From Euonymus europaeus (Eukaryota > Streptophyta > Magnoliopsida > Celastrales > Celastraceae), in the NCBI GenBank assembly GCA_963580455.1, contig OY756960.1, forward strand, positions 1,240,001 to 1,304,000: a stretch of DNA of 64,000 nt, written 5' to 3'. The notes under the pieces are model-generated. The model was not told the origin of the DNA. It made no database searches and was given only the letters and a program-made list of their open reading frames with translations. Positions 1 through 11,245 of this stretch are shown here, piece after piece. Both the position numbers and the translations under genes were made by a program. Numbering within the stretch: the stretch's first letter is position 1; the number at the start of each line of letters is the position of its first letter.

Positions 1-42
1 AGTTGGTCTCGTTTCACCTAGTTAGCCGCGAAATGTGGTTTC

Positions 43-52
43 TTTACGTAAA
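43..52. repeat. 10-bp perfect palindrome in the monomer
   Basis: tttacgtaaa is self-complementary, contains a SnaBI site (tacgta) and recurs in nearly every monomer. A minority carry tatgtaa, tacataa, gcgtaa, tacgcaa, tacgtta or taagtaa. It could be a protein-binding dyad, but nothing in the window shows that. Confidence 0.85.
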
Positions 53-72
53 CGGTTTTATGAATATCCGTT
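51..72. repeat. Short inverted repeat aacgg / ccgtt
   Basis: aacgg at 51-55 pairs with ccgtt at 68-72 across a 12-bp AT-rich loop. Together with the palindromes on either side this makes positions 43-93 rich in dyad symmetry. The arms are short, so chance is possible. Confidence 0.55.
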
Positions 73-76
73 GACT

Positions 77-93
77 CCGAGTTCTGAATTCGG
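77..93. repeat. 17-bp imperfect palindrome around the EcoRI site
   Basis: ccgagttc, a central t, then gaattcgg: the 8-base arms are complementary except for one G/T position, which could be a wobble pair in single-stranded DNA or RNA. The sequence is kept in most monomers. Observed exceptions include ccgaggtct (32851, 50323, 53261), ctgagtt (14993, 16935), and cccagtt or ccaagtt in scattered copies. Confidence 0.75.
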
Positions 94-168
94 TGATTTT
101 TAGCATGATTTCACACTACTTTTCGAGCTCTACAATCCTGGCGTTTCGGATTTTGATTTCAGAACTCG
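78..168. repeat. 14-bp inverted repeat pair within each monomer
   Basis: cgagttctgaattc (78-91) and gatttcagaactcg (155-168) are reverse complements at 13 of 14 positions, separated by 63 bp. The same arms can also pair between neighbouring monomers. Seen directly in the sequence. That it forms a hairpin or cruciform, or positions a protein dimer, is inference. Confidence 0.8.
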
Positions 169-692
169 TGGCTAGTTGGTCTCGTTTCACCTAGTTAGCC
201 GCGAAATGTGGTTTCTTTACGTAAACGGTTTTATGAATATCCGTTGACTCCGAGTTCTGAATTCGGTGATTTTTAGCATGATTTCACACTACTTTTCGAG
301 CTCTACAATCCTGGCGTTTCGGATTTTGATTTCAGAACTCGTGGCTAGTTGGTCTCGTTTCACCTAGTTAGCCGCGAAATGTGGTTTCTTTACGTAAACG
401 GTTTTATGAATATCCGTTGACTCCGAGTTCTGAATTCGGTGATTTTTAGCATGATTTCACACTACTTTTCGAGCTCTACCATCCTGGCGTTTCGGATTTC
501 GATTTCAGAACTCGTGGCTAGTTGGTCTCGTTTCACCTAGTTAGCCGCGAAATGTGGTTTCTTTACGTAAACGGTTTTATGAATATCCGTTGACTCCGAG
601 TTCTGAATTCGGTGATTTTTAGCATGATTTCACACTACTTTTCGAGCTCTACGATCCTGGCATTTCGGATTTTGATTTCAGAACTCGTGGCT

Positions 693-2076
693 AGTGTGTC
701 TCGTTTAACCTATTTAGCCGCGAAATGTGGTTTCTTTACGTAAACGGTTTTATGAATATCCGTTGACTCCGAGTTCTGAATTCGGTGACTTTTAGCTTGA
801 TTTCACACTACTTTTCGAGCTCTACGATCCTGGCATTTCGGATTTTGATTTCAGAACTCGTGGCTAGTTGGTCTCGTTTCACCTAGTTAGCCGCGAAATG
901 TGGTTTCTTTACGTAAACGGTTTTATGAATATCCGTTGACTCCGAGTTCTGAATTCGGTGATTTTTAGCTTGATTTCACACTACTTTTCGAGCTCTACGA
1001 TCCTGGCATTTCGGATTTTGATTTCAGAACTCGTGGCTAGTAGGTCTCGTTTCACCTAGTTAGCCGCGAAATGTGGTTTCTTTACGTAAACGGTTTTATG
1101 AATATCCGTTGACTCCGAGTTCTGAATTCGGTGATTTTTAGCTTGATTTCACACTACTTTTCGAGCTCTACGATCCTGGCATTTCGGATTTTGATTTCAG
1201 AACTCGTGGCTAGTTGGTCTCGTTTCACCTATTTAGCCGCGAAATGTGGTTTCTTTACGTAAACGGTTTTATGAATATCCGTTGACTCCGAGTTCTGAAT
1301 TCGGTGATTTTTAGCATGATTTCACACTACTTTTCGAGCTCTACGATCCTGGCATTTCGGATTTTGATTTCAGAACTCGTGGCTAGTGTGTCTCGTTTAA
1401 CCTATTTAGCCGCGAAATGTGGTTTCTTTACGTAAACGGTTTTATGAATATCCGTTGACTCCGAGTTCTGAATTCGGTGACTTTTAGCTTGATTTCACAC
1501 TACTTTTCGAGCTCTACGATCCTGGCATTTCGGATTTTGATTTCAGAACTCGTGGCTAGTAGGTCTCGTTTCACCTAGTTAGCCGCGAAATGTGGTTTCT
1601 TTACGTAAACGGTTTTATGAATATCCGTTGACTCCGAGTTCTGAATTCGGTGATTTTTAGCTTGATTTCACACTACTTTTCGAGCTCTACGATCCTGGCA
1701 TTTCGGATTTTGATTTCAGAACTCGTGGCTAGTTGGTCTCGTTTCACCTAGTTAGCCGCGAAATGTGGTTTCTTTACGTAAACGGTTTTATGAATATCCG
1801 TTGACTCCGAGTTCTGAATTCGGTGATTTTTAGCATGATTTCACACTACTTTTCGAGCTCTACGATCCTGGCATTTCGGATTTTGATTTCAGAACTCGTG
1901 GCTAGTTGGTCTCGTTTCACCTATTTAGCCGCGAAATGTGGTTTCTTTACATAAACGGTTTTATGAATATCCGTTGACTCCGAGTTCTGAATTCGGTGAC
2001 TTTTAGCTTGATTTCACACTACTTTTCGAGCTCTACGATCCTGTCATTTCGGATTTTGATTTCAGAACTCGTGGCT
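693..2076 (+). repeat. 4-monomer (692-bp) local higher-order repeat
   Basis: The linked variants agtgtgtctc, gtttaacctattt and ggtgactttt occur at 693 and again at 1385, exactly four monomers apart. The intervening monomers match only in part, so this is a partly homogenised or older 4-mer. Confidence 0.6.
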
Positions 2077-4607
2077 AGTAGGTCTCGTTTCACCTAGTTA
2101 GCCGCGAAATGTGGTTTCTTTACGTAAACGGTTTTATGAATATCCGTTGACTCCGAGTTCTGAATTCGGTGATTTTTAGCTTGATTTCACACTACTTTTC
2201 GAGCTCTACGATCCTGGCATTTCGGATTTTGATTTCAGAACTCGTGGCTAGTTGGTCTCGTTTCACCTATTTAGCCGCGAAATGTGGTTTCTTTACGTAA
2301 ACGGTTTTATGAATATCCGTTGACTCCGAGTTCTGAATTCGGTGATTTTTAGCTTGATTTCACACTACTTTTCGAGCTCTACAATCCTGGCGTTTCGGAT
2401 TTTTATTTCAGAACTCGTGGCTAGTTGGTCTCGTTTCACCTAGTTAGCCGCGAAATTTGGTTTCTTTACGTAAACGGTTTTATGAATATCCGTTGACTCC
2501 GAGTTCTGAATTCGGTGATTTTTAGCTTTATTACACACTACTTTTCGAGCTCTACGATCCTGGTGTTTCGGATTTTGATTTCAGAACTCGTGGCTAGTTG
2601 GTCTCGTTTCACCTATTTAGCCGCGAAATGTGGTTTCTTTACGTAAACGGTTTTATGAATATCCGTTGACTCCGAGTTCTGAATTCGGTGATTTTTAGCT
2701 TGATTTCACACTACTTTTGGAGCTCTACGATCCTGGCGTTTCTGATTTTGATTTCAGAACTCGTGGCTAGTTGGTCTCGTTTCACTTAGTTAGCCGCGAA
2801 ATGTGGTTTCTTTACGTAAACGGTTTTATGAATATCCGTTGACTCCGAGTTCTGAATTCGGTGATTTTTAGCTTGATTTCTCACTACTTTTCGAGCTCTA
2901 CAATCCTGGCGTTTCGGATTTTGATTTCAGAACTCGTGGCTAGTTGGTCTCGTTTCACCTAGTTAGCCGCGAAAGGTGGTTTCTTTACGTAAACGGTTTT
3001 ATGAATATCCGTTGACTCCGAGTTCTGAATTCGGTGATTTTTAGCTTGATTTCACACTACTTTTCGAGCTCTACAATCCTGGCGTTTCGGATTTTGATTT
3101 CAGAACTCGTGGCTAGTTGGTCTCGTTTCACCTAGTTAGCCGCAAAATGTGGTTTCTTTACGTAAACGGTTTTATGAATATCCGTTGACTCCGAGTTCTG
3201 AATTCGGTGATTTTTAGCTTGATTTCACACTACTTTTCGAGCTCTACAATCCTGGCGTTTCGGATTTTGATTTCAGAACTCGTGGCTAGTAGGTCTCATT
3301 TCACCTAGTTAGCCGCGAAATGTGGTTTCTTTACGTAAACGGTTTTATGAATATCCGTTGACTCCGAGTTCTGAATTCGGTGATTTTTAGCTTGATTTCA
3401 CACTACTTTTCGAGCTCTACAATCCTGGCGTTTCGGATTTTGATTTCAGAACTCGTGGCTAGTTGGTCTCGTTTCACCTAGTTAGCCGCGAAATTTGGTT
3501 TCTTTACGTAAACGGTTTTATGAATATCCGTTGACTCCGAGTTCTGAATTCGGTGATTTTTAGCTTTATTACACACTACTTTTCGAGCTCTACGATCCTG
3601 GCGTTTCGGATTTTGATTTCAGAACTCGTGGCTAGTTGGTCTCGTTTCACCTATTTAGCCTCGAAATGTGGTTTCTTTACGTAAACGGTTTTATGAATAT
3701 CCGTTGACTCCGAATTCTGAATTCGGTGATTTTCAGCTTGATTTCACACTACTTTTCGAGCTCTACAATCCTGGCATTTTGGATTTTGATTTCAGAACTC
3801 GTGGCTAGTAGGTCTTGTTTCACCCAGTTAGCCGCGAAATGTGGTTTCTTTACGTAAACGGTTTTATGAATATCCGTTGACTCCGAGTTCTGAATTCGGT
3901 GATTTTTAGCTTGATTTCACACTACTTTTGGAGCTCTACGATCCTGGCGTTTCGGATTTTGATTTCAGAACTCGTGGCTAGTTGGTCTTGTTTCACCTAG
4001 TTAGCCGCGAAATGTGGTTTCTTTACGTAAACGGTTTTATGAATATCCGTTGACTCCGAGTTCTGAATTCGGTGATTTTTAGCTTGATTTCTCACTACTT
4101 TTCGAGCTCTACGATCCTGGCGTTTCGGATTTTGATTTCAGAACTCGTGGCTAGTTCGTCTCGTTTCACCTAGTTAGCCGCGAAATGTGGTTTCTTTACG
4201 TAAACGGTTTTATGAATATCCGTTGACTCCGAGTTCTGAATTCGGTGATTTTTAGCTTGATTACACACTACTTTTCGAGCTCTACGATCCTGGCGTTTCG
4301 GATTTTGATTTCAGAACTCGTGGCTAGTTGGTCTCGTTTCACCTATTTAGCCGCGAAATGTGGTTTCTTTACGTAAACGATTTTATGAATATCCGTTGAC
4401 TCCGAGTTCTGAATTCGGTGATTTTTAGCTTGATTTCACACTAATTTTCGAGCTCTACAATCCTGGGGTTTCGGATTTTGATTTCAGAACTCGTGGCTAG
4501 TTGGTCTCGTTTCACCTAGTTAGCCGCGAAATGTGGTTTCTTTACGTAAACGGTTTTATGAATATCCGTTGACTCCGAGTTCTGAATTCGGTGATTTTTA
4601 GCTTGAT
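2077..4607 (+). repeat. Satellite segment with 6- and 7-monomer offsets
   Basis: The variant agctttatt is found at 2524 and 3562 (1038 bp, 6 monomers), each with gaaatttgg upstream. cttttggagctc is found near 2713 and 3924, and gatttctcac at 2875 and 4086 (1211 bp, 7 monomers). The switch from 6 to 7 indicates that one monomer was gained inside a duplicated block. No other element is present. Confidence 0.65.
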
Positions 4608-5645
4608 TTCACACTAATTTTCGAGCTCTACGATTCTGGCGTTTCGGATTTTGATTTCAGAACTCGTGGCTAGTTGGTCTCGTTTCACCTAGTTAACCGC
4701 GAAATGTGGTTTCTTTACGTAATCGGTTTTATGAATATCCGTTGACTCCGAGTTCTGAATTCGGTGATTTTTAGCTTGATTTCACACTACTTTTCGAGCT
4801 CTACAATCCTGGCGTTTCGGATTTTGATTTCGGAACTCGTGGCTTGTAGGTCTCGTTTCACCTAGTTAGCCGCGAAATGTGGTTTCTTTACGTAAACGGT
4901 TTTATGAATATCCGTTGACTCCGAGTTCTGAATTCGGTGATTTTTAGCTTGATTTCACACTACTTTTCGAGCTCTACGATCCTTAAATTTCGGATTTTGA
5001 TTTCAGAACTCGTGGCTAGTTGGTCTCGTTTCACCTAGTTAGCCGCGAAATGTGGTTTCTTTATGTAAACGGTTTTATGAATATCCGTTGACTCCGAGTT
5101 CTGAATTCGGTGATTTTTAGCTTGATTTCACACTACTTTTCGAGCTCTACAATCCTGGCGTTTCGGATTTTGATTTCAGAACTCGTGGCTAGTTGGTCTC
5201 GTTTCACCTAGTTAGCCGCGAAATGCGGTTTCTTTACGTAAACGGTTTTATGAATATCCGTTGACTCCGAGTTCTGAATTCGGTGATTTTTAGCTTGATT
5301 TCACACTACTTTTCGAGCTCTACGATCCTGGAGTTTCGGATTTTGATTTCAGAACTCGTGGCTAGTTGGTCTCTTTTCACCTAGTTAGCCGCGAAATGTG
5401 GTTTCTTTACGTAAACGGTTTTATGAATATCCGTTGACTCCGAGTTCTGAATTCAGTGATTTTTAGCTTGATTTCACACTACTTTTCGAACTCTACAATC
5501 CTGGCGTTTCGGATTTTGATTTCAGAACTCGTGGCTAGTTGGTCTCGTTTCACCTAGTTAGCCGCGAAATGCGGTTTCTTTACGTAAACGGTTTTATGAA
5601 TATCCGTTGACTCCGAGTTCTGAATTCGGTGATTTTTAGCTTGAT
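4608..5645 (+). repeat. 6-monomer duplication, copy 1 (1038 bp)
   Basis: Marker variants shared with the next block at an offset of 1038 bp are gattctggcg (4632), gttaaccgcg (near 4692), cttgtaggtc (4843), ccttaaattt (4981), gaaatgcgg (near 5220), the ctcttttcacc variant (near 5371) and tttcgaactc (near 5486). Boundaries are approximate because the flanking monomers are also similar. Confidence 0.8.
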
Positions 5646-6683
5646 TTCACACTAATTTTCGAGCTCTACGATTCTGGCGTTTCGGATTTTGATTTCAGAA
5701 CTCGTGGCTAGTTGGTCTCGTTTCACCTAGTTAACCGCGAAATGTGGTTTCTTTACGTAATCGGTTTTATGAATATCCGTTGACTCCGAGTTCTGAATTC
5801 GGTGATTTTTAGCTTGATTTCACACTACTTTTCGAGCTCTACAATCCTGGCGTTTCGGATTTTGATTTCGGAACTCGTGGCTTGTAGGTCTCGTTTCACC
5901 TAGTTAGCCGCGAAATGTGGTTTCTTTACGTAAACGGTTTTATGAATATCCGTTGACTCCGAGTTCTGAATTCGGTGATTTTTAGCTTGATTTCACACTA
6001 CTTTTCGAGCTCTACGATCCTTAAATTTCGGATTTTGATTTCAGAACTCGTGGCTAGTTGGTCTCGTTTCACCTAGTTAGCCGCGAAATGTGGTTTCTTT
6101 ATGTAAACGGTTTTATGAATATCCGTTGACTCCGAGTTCTGAATTCGGTGATTTTTAGCTTGATTTCACACTACTTTTCGAGCTCTACAATCCTGGCGTT
6201 TCGGATTTTGATTTCAGAACTCGTGGCTAGTTGGTCTCGTTTCACCTAGTTAGCCGCGAAATGCGGTTTCTTTACGTAAACGGTTTTATGAATATCCATT
6301 GACTCCGAGTTCTGAATTCGGTGATTTTTAGCTTGATTTCACACTACTTTTCGAGCTCTACGATCCTGGAGTTTCGGATTTTGATTTCAGAACTCGTGGC
6401 TAGTTGGTCTCTTTTCACCTAGTTAGCCGCGAAATGTGGTTTCTTTACGTAAACGGTTTTATGAATATCCGTTGACTCCGAGTTCTGAATTCAGTGATTT
6501 TTAGCTTGATTTCACACTACTTTTCGAACTCTACAATCCTGGCGTTTCGGATTTTGATTTCAGAACTCGTGGCTAGTTGGTCTCGTTTCACCTAGTTAGC
6601 CGCGAAATGCGGTTTCTTTACGTAAACGGTTTTATGAATATCCGTTGACTCCGAGTTCTGAATTCGGTGATTTTTAGCTTGAT
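5646..6683 (+). repeat. 6-monomer duplication, copy 2
   Basis: Repeats the markers of 4608-5645, for example cttgtaggtc at 5881 and ccttaaattt at 6019. It differs by few bases, for example atatccattg near 6295 where copy 1 has atatccgttg. It ends where gattacacac replaces gatttcacac. Confidence 0.8.
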
Positions 6684-7958
6684 TACACACTACTTTTCGA
6701 GCTCTACGATCCTGGCGTTTCGGATTTTGATTTCAGAACTCGTGGCTAGTTGGTCTCGTTTAACCTATTTAGCCGCGAAATGTGGTTTCTTTACGTAAAC
6801 GGTTTTATGAATATCCGTTGACTCCGAGTTCTGAATTCGGTGACTTTTAGCTTGATTTCACACTACTTTTCGAGCTCTACAATCCTGGCATTTCGGATTT
6901 TGATTTCAGAACTCGTGGCTAGTAGGTCTCGTTTCACCTGGTTAGCCGCGAAATGTGGTTTCTTTACGTAAACGGTTTTATGAATATCCGTTGACTCCGA
7001 GTTCTGAATTCGGTGATTTTTAGCTTGATTTCACACTACTTTTCGAGCTCTACGATCCTGGCATTTCGGATTTTGATTTCAGAACTCGTGGCTAGTTGGT
7101 CTCGTTTCACCTAGTTAGCCGCGAAATGTGGTTTCTTTACGTAAACGGTTTTATGAATATCCGTTGACTCCGAGTTCTGAATTCGGTGATTTTTAGCTTG
7201 ATTTCACACTAATTTTCGAGCTCTACGATCCTGGCGTTTCGGATTTTGATTTCAGAACTCATGGCTAGTTGGTCTCGTTTCACCTAGTTAGCCGCGAAAT
7301 GTGGTTTCTTTACGTAAACGGTTTTATGAATATCCGTTGACTCCGAGTTCTGAATTCGGTGATTTTTAGCTTGATTTCACACTACTTTTCGAGCTCTACG
7401 ATCCTGGAGTTTCGGATTTTGATTTCAGAACTCGTGGCTAGTTGGTCCCGTTTCACCTAGTTAGCCGCGAAATGTGGTTTCTTTACGTAAACGGTTTTAT
7501 GAATATCCGTTGACTCCGAGTTCTGAATTCGGTGATTTTTAGCGTGATTTCACACTACTTTTCGAGCTCTACAATCCTGGCGTTTCGGATTTTGATTTCA
7601 GAACTCGTGGCTAGTTGGTCTCGTTTCACCTAGTTAGCCGCGAAATGTGGTTTCTTTACGTAAACGGTTTTATGAATATCCGTTGACTCCGAGTTCTGAA
7701 TTCGGTGATTTTTAGCTTGATTTCACACTACTTTTCGAGCTCTACGATCCTGGAGTTTCGGATTTTGATTTCAGAACTCGTGGCTAGTTGGTCTCGTTTC
7801 ACCTAGTTAGCCGCGAAATGTGGTTTCTTTACGTAAACGGTTTTATGAATATCCGTTGACTCCGAGTTCTGAATTCGGTGATTTTTAGCGTGATTTCACA
7901 CTACTTTTCGAGCTCTACAATCCTGGCGTTTCGGATTTTGATTTCAGAACTCGTGGCT
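6575..7958 (+). repeat. 8-monomer duplication, copy 1 (1384 bp)
   Basis: Shared markers at an offset of 1384 bp are atgcgg at 6607 and 7991, cctggttagcc near 6935 and 8319, actcatgg at 7257 and 8641, and ggtcccgttt at 7444 and 8828. It overlaps the end of the preceding 6-mer copy, so the two duplications were nested or successive. Confidence 0.8.
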
Positions 7959-9342
7959 AGTTGGTCTCGTTTCACCTAGTTAGCCGCGAAATGCGGTTTC
8001 TTTACGTAAACGGTTTTATGAATATCCGTTGACTCCGAGTTCTGAATTCGGTGATTTTTAGCTTGATTACACACTACTTTTCGAGCTCTACGATCCTGGC
8101 GTTTCGGATTTTGATTTCAGAACTCGTGGCTAGTTGGTCTCGTTTCACCTATTTAGCCGCGAAATGTGGTTTCTTTACGTAAACGGTTTTATGAATATCC
8201 GTTGACTCCGAGTTCTGAATTCGGTGACTTTTAGCTTGATTTCACACTACTTTTCGAGCTCTACAATCCTGGCATTTCGGATTTTGATTTCAGAACTCGT
8301 GGCTAGTAGGTCTCGTTTCACCTGGTTAGCCGCGAAATGTGGTTTCTTTACGTAAACGGTTTTATGAATATCCGTTGACTCCGAGTTCTGAATTCGGTGA
8401 TTTTTAGCTTGATTTCACACTACTTTTCGAGCTCTACGATCCTGGCATTTCGGATTTTGATTTCAGAACTCGTGGCTAGTTGGTCTCGTTTCACCTAGTT
8501 AGCCGCGAAATGTGGTTTCTTTACGTAAACGGTTTTATGAATATCCGTTGACTCCGAGTTCTGAATTCGGTGATTTTTAGCTTGATTTCACACTAATTTT
8601 CGAGCTCTACGATCCTGGCGTTTCGGATTTTGATTTCAGAACTCATGGCTAGTTGGTCTCGTTTCACCTAGTTAGCCGCGAAATGTGGTTTCTTTACGTA
8701 AACGGTTTTATGAATATCCGTTGACTCCGAGTTCTGAATTCGGTGATTTTTAGCTTGATTTCACACTACTTTTCGAGCTCTACGATCCTGGAGTTTCGGA
8801 TTTTGATTTCAGAACTCGTGGCTAGTTGGTCCCGTTTCACCTAGTTAGCCGCGAAATGTGGTTTCTTTACGTAAACGGTTTTATGAATATCCGTTGACTC
8901 CGAGTTCTGAATTCGGTGATTTTTAGCGTGATTTCACACTACTTTTCGAGCTCTACAATCCTGGCGTTTCGGATTTTGATTTCAGAACTCGTGGCTAGTT
9001 GGTCTCGTTTCACCTAGTTAGCCGCGAAATGTGGTTTCTTTACGTAAACGGTTTTATGAATATCCGTTGACTCCGAGTTCTGAATTCGGTGATTTTTAGC
9101 TTGATTTCACACTACTTTTCGAGCTCTACGATCCTGGAGTTTCGGATTTTGATTTCAGAACTCGTGGCTAGTTGGTCTCGTTTCACCTAGTTAGCCGCGA
9201 AATGTGGTTTCTTTACGTAAACGGTTTTATGAATATCCGTTGACTCCGAGTTCTGAATTCGGTGATTTTTAGCGTGATTTCACACTACTTTTCGAGCTCT
9301 ACAATCCTGGCATTTCGGATTTTGATTTCAGAACTCGTGGCT
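7959..9342 (+). repeat. 8-monomer duplication, copy 2
   Basis: Second copy of 6575-7958. Differences seen by eye include cacctattt near 8149 against aacctattt in copy 1, and gcatttcgg near 9311 against gcgtttcgg. Confidence 0.8.
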
Positions 9343-11245
9343 AGTTGGTCTCGTTTCACCTAGTTAGCCGCGAAATGTGGTTTCTTTACGTAAACGGTTT
9401 TATGAATATCCGTTGACTCCGAGTTCTGAATTTGTTGATTTTTAGCTTGATTACACACTACTTTTCGAGCTCTACGATCCTGGAGTTTCGGATTTTGATT
9501 TCAGAACTCGTGGCTAGTTGGTCTCGTTTCACCTAGTTAGCCGCGAAATGTGGTTTCTTTACGTAAACGGTTTTATGAATATCCGTTGACTCCGAGTTCT
9601 GAATTCGGTGATTTTTAGCTTGATTTCACACTACTTTTCGAGCTCTACGATCCTGGAGTTTCGGATTTTGATTTCAGAACTCGTGGCTAGTTGGTCTCGT
9701 TTCACCTAGTTAGCCGCGAAATGTGGTTTCTTTACGTAAACGGTTTTATGAATATCCGTTGACTCCGAGTTCTGAATTCGGTGATTTTTAGCTTGATTTC
9801 ACACTACTTTTCGAACTCTACAATCCTGGCGTTTCGGATTTTGATTTCAGAACTCGTGGCTAGTTGGTCTCGTTTCACCTAGTTAGCCGCGAAATGCGGT
9901 TTCTTTATGTAAACGGTTTTATGAATATCCGTTGACTCCGAGTTCTGAATTCGGTGATTTTTAGCATGATTACACACTACTTTTCGAGCTCTACGATCCT
10001 GGCGTTTCGGATTTTGATTTCAGAACTCGTGGCTAGTTGGTCTCGTTTCACCTATTTAGCCGCGAAATGTGGTTTCTTTACGTAAACGGTTTTATGAATA
10101 TCCGTTGACTCCGAGTTCTGAATTCGGTGACTTTTAGCCTGATTTCACACTACTTTTCGAGCTCTACAATCCTGGCATTTCGGATTTTGATTTCAGAACT
10201 CGTGGCTAGTAGGTCTCGTTTCACCTAGTTAGCTGCGAAATGTGGTTTCTTTACGTAAACGGTTTTATGAATATCCGTTGACTCCGAGTTCTTAATTCGG
10301 TGATTTTTAGCTTGATTTCACACTACTTTTCGAGCTCTACGATCCTGGCATTTTGGATTTTGATTTCAGAACTCGTGGCTAGTTGGTCTCGTTTCACCTA
10401 GTTAGCCGCGAAATGTGGTTTCTTTACGTAAACGGTTTTATGAATATCCGTTGACTCCGAGTTCTGAATTCGGTGATTTTTAGCGTGATTTCACACTACT
10501 TTTCGAGCTCTACAATCCTGGCTTTTCGGATTTTGATTTCAGAACTCGTGGCTAGTTGGTCTCGTTTCACCTAGTTAGCCGCGAAATGTGGTTTCTTTAC
10601 GTAAACGGTTTTATGAATATCCGTTGACTCCGAGTTCTGAATTCGGTGATTTTTAGCTTGATTTCACACTAATTTTCGAGCTCTACGATCCTGGCATTTC
10701 GGATTTTGATTTCAGAACTCGTGGCTAGTTGGTCTCGTTTCACCTAGTTAGCCGCGAAATGTGGTTTCTTTACGTAAACGGTTTTATGAATATCCGTTGA
10801 CTCCGAGTTCTGAATTCGGTGACTTTTAGCTTGATTTCACACTACTTTTCGAGCTCTACAATCACGGCGTTTCGGATTTTGATTTCAGAACTCGTGGCTA
10901 GTAGGTCTCGTTTCACCTAGTTAGCCGCGAAATGTGGTTTCTTTACGTAAACGGTTTTATGAATATCCGTTGACTCCGAGTTCTGAATTCGGTGATTTTT
11001 AGCTTGATTTCACACTACTTTTCGAGCTCTACGATCCTGGCATTTCGGATTTTGATTTCAGAACTCGTGGCTAGTTGGTCTCGTTTCACCAAGTTAGCCG
11101 CGAAATGTGGTTTCTTTACGTAAACGGTTTTATGAATATCCGTTGACTCCGAGTTCTGAATTCGGTGATTTTTAGCATGATTTCACACTACTTTTCGAGC
11201 TCTACAATCCTGGCATTTCGGATTTTGATTTCAGAACTCGTGGCT
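9343..11245 (+). repeat. Mixed satellite monomers with a 19-monomer-offset partial copy
   Basis: 9811-10240 repeats the order of variants seen at 6524-6953 (tcgaactc, atgcgg, gattacac, ggtgactttt, agtaggtc), 3287 bp or 19 monomers apart. The rest shows individual variants such as gaatttgttg (9428), cttaattcgg (10291) and aatcacggcg (10860) without an obvious partner. No gene is seen. Confidence 0.65.

Larger units (their letters stand above)
1..173 (+). repeat. Reference monomer (monomer 1) of the satellite
   Basis: This copy is used as the coordinate frame for the other entries. It runs from agttggtctc to cgtggct. Landmarks are ggtctc (5-10), ccgcg (26-30), the palindrome tttacgtaaa (43-52), an EcoRI site gaattc (86-91), a SacI site gagctc (125-130), and the direct motif pairs ttcgg (89-93, 145-149) and ttgatttca (105-113, where this copy has a at 105, and 153-161). 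Sites that vary most across the window are 4 (t/a), 21 (g/t), 97 (t/c), 105 (t/a/g), 111 (t/a), 119 (c/a), 134 (a/g), 141-143, 168 (g/a) and 172 (c/a). The monomer start is arbitrary; the true evolutionary unit boundary is unknown. Confidence 0.95.
1..692 (+). repeat. Monomers 1-4, left edge of window
   Basis: Four very similar monomers, mostly with a at monomer position 105 (tagcatg). They differ by a handful of substitutions at monomer positions 134, 143 and 154. No gene or other element is seen. Confidence 0.9.

Noticed and set aside
55..70. TATA-like promoter in ttttatgaatatcc
   Set aside because: Present in every monomer as part of an AT-rich stretch, with no downstream gene and no other promoter element. 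Transcription of the satellite is possible but not shown.
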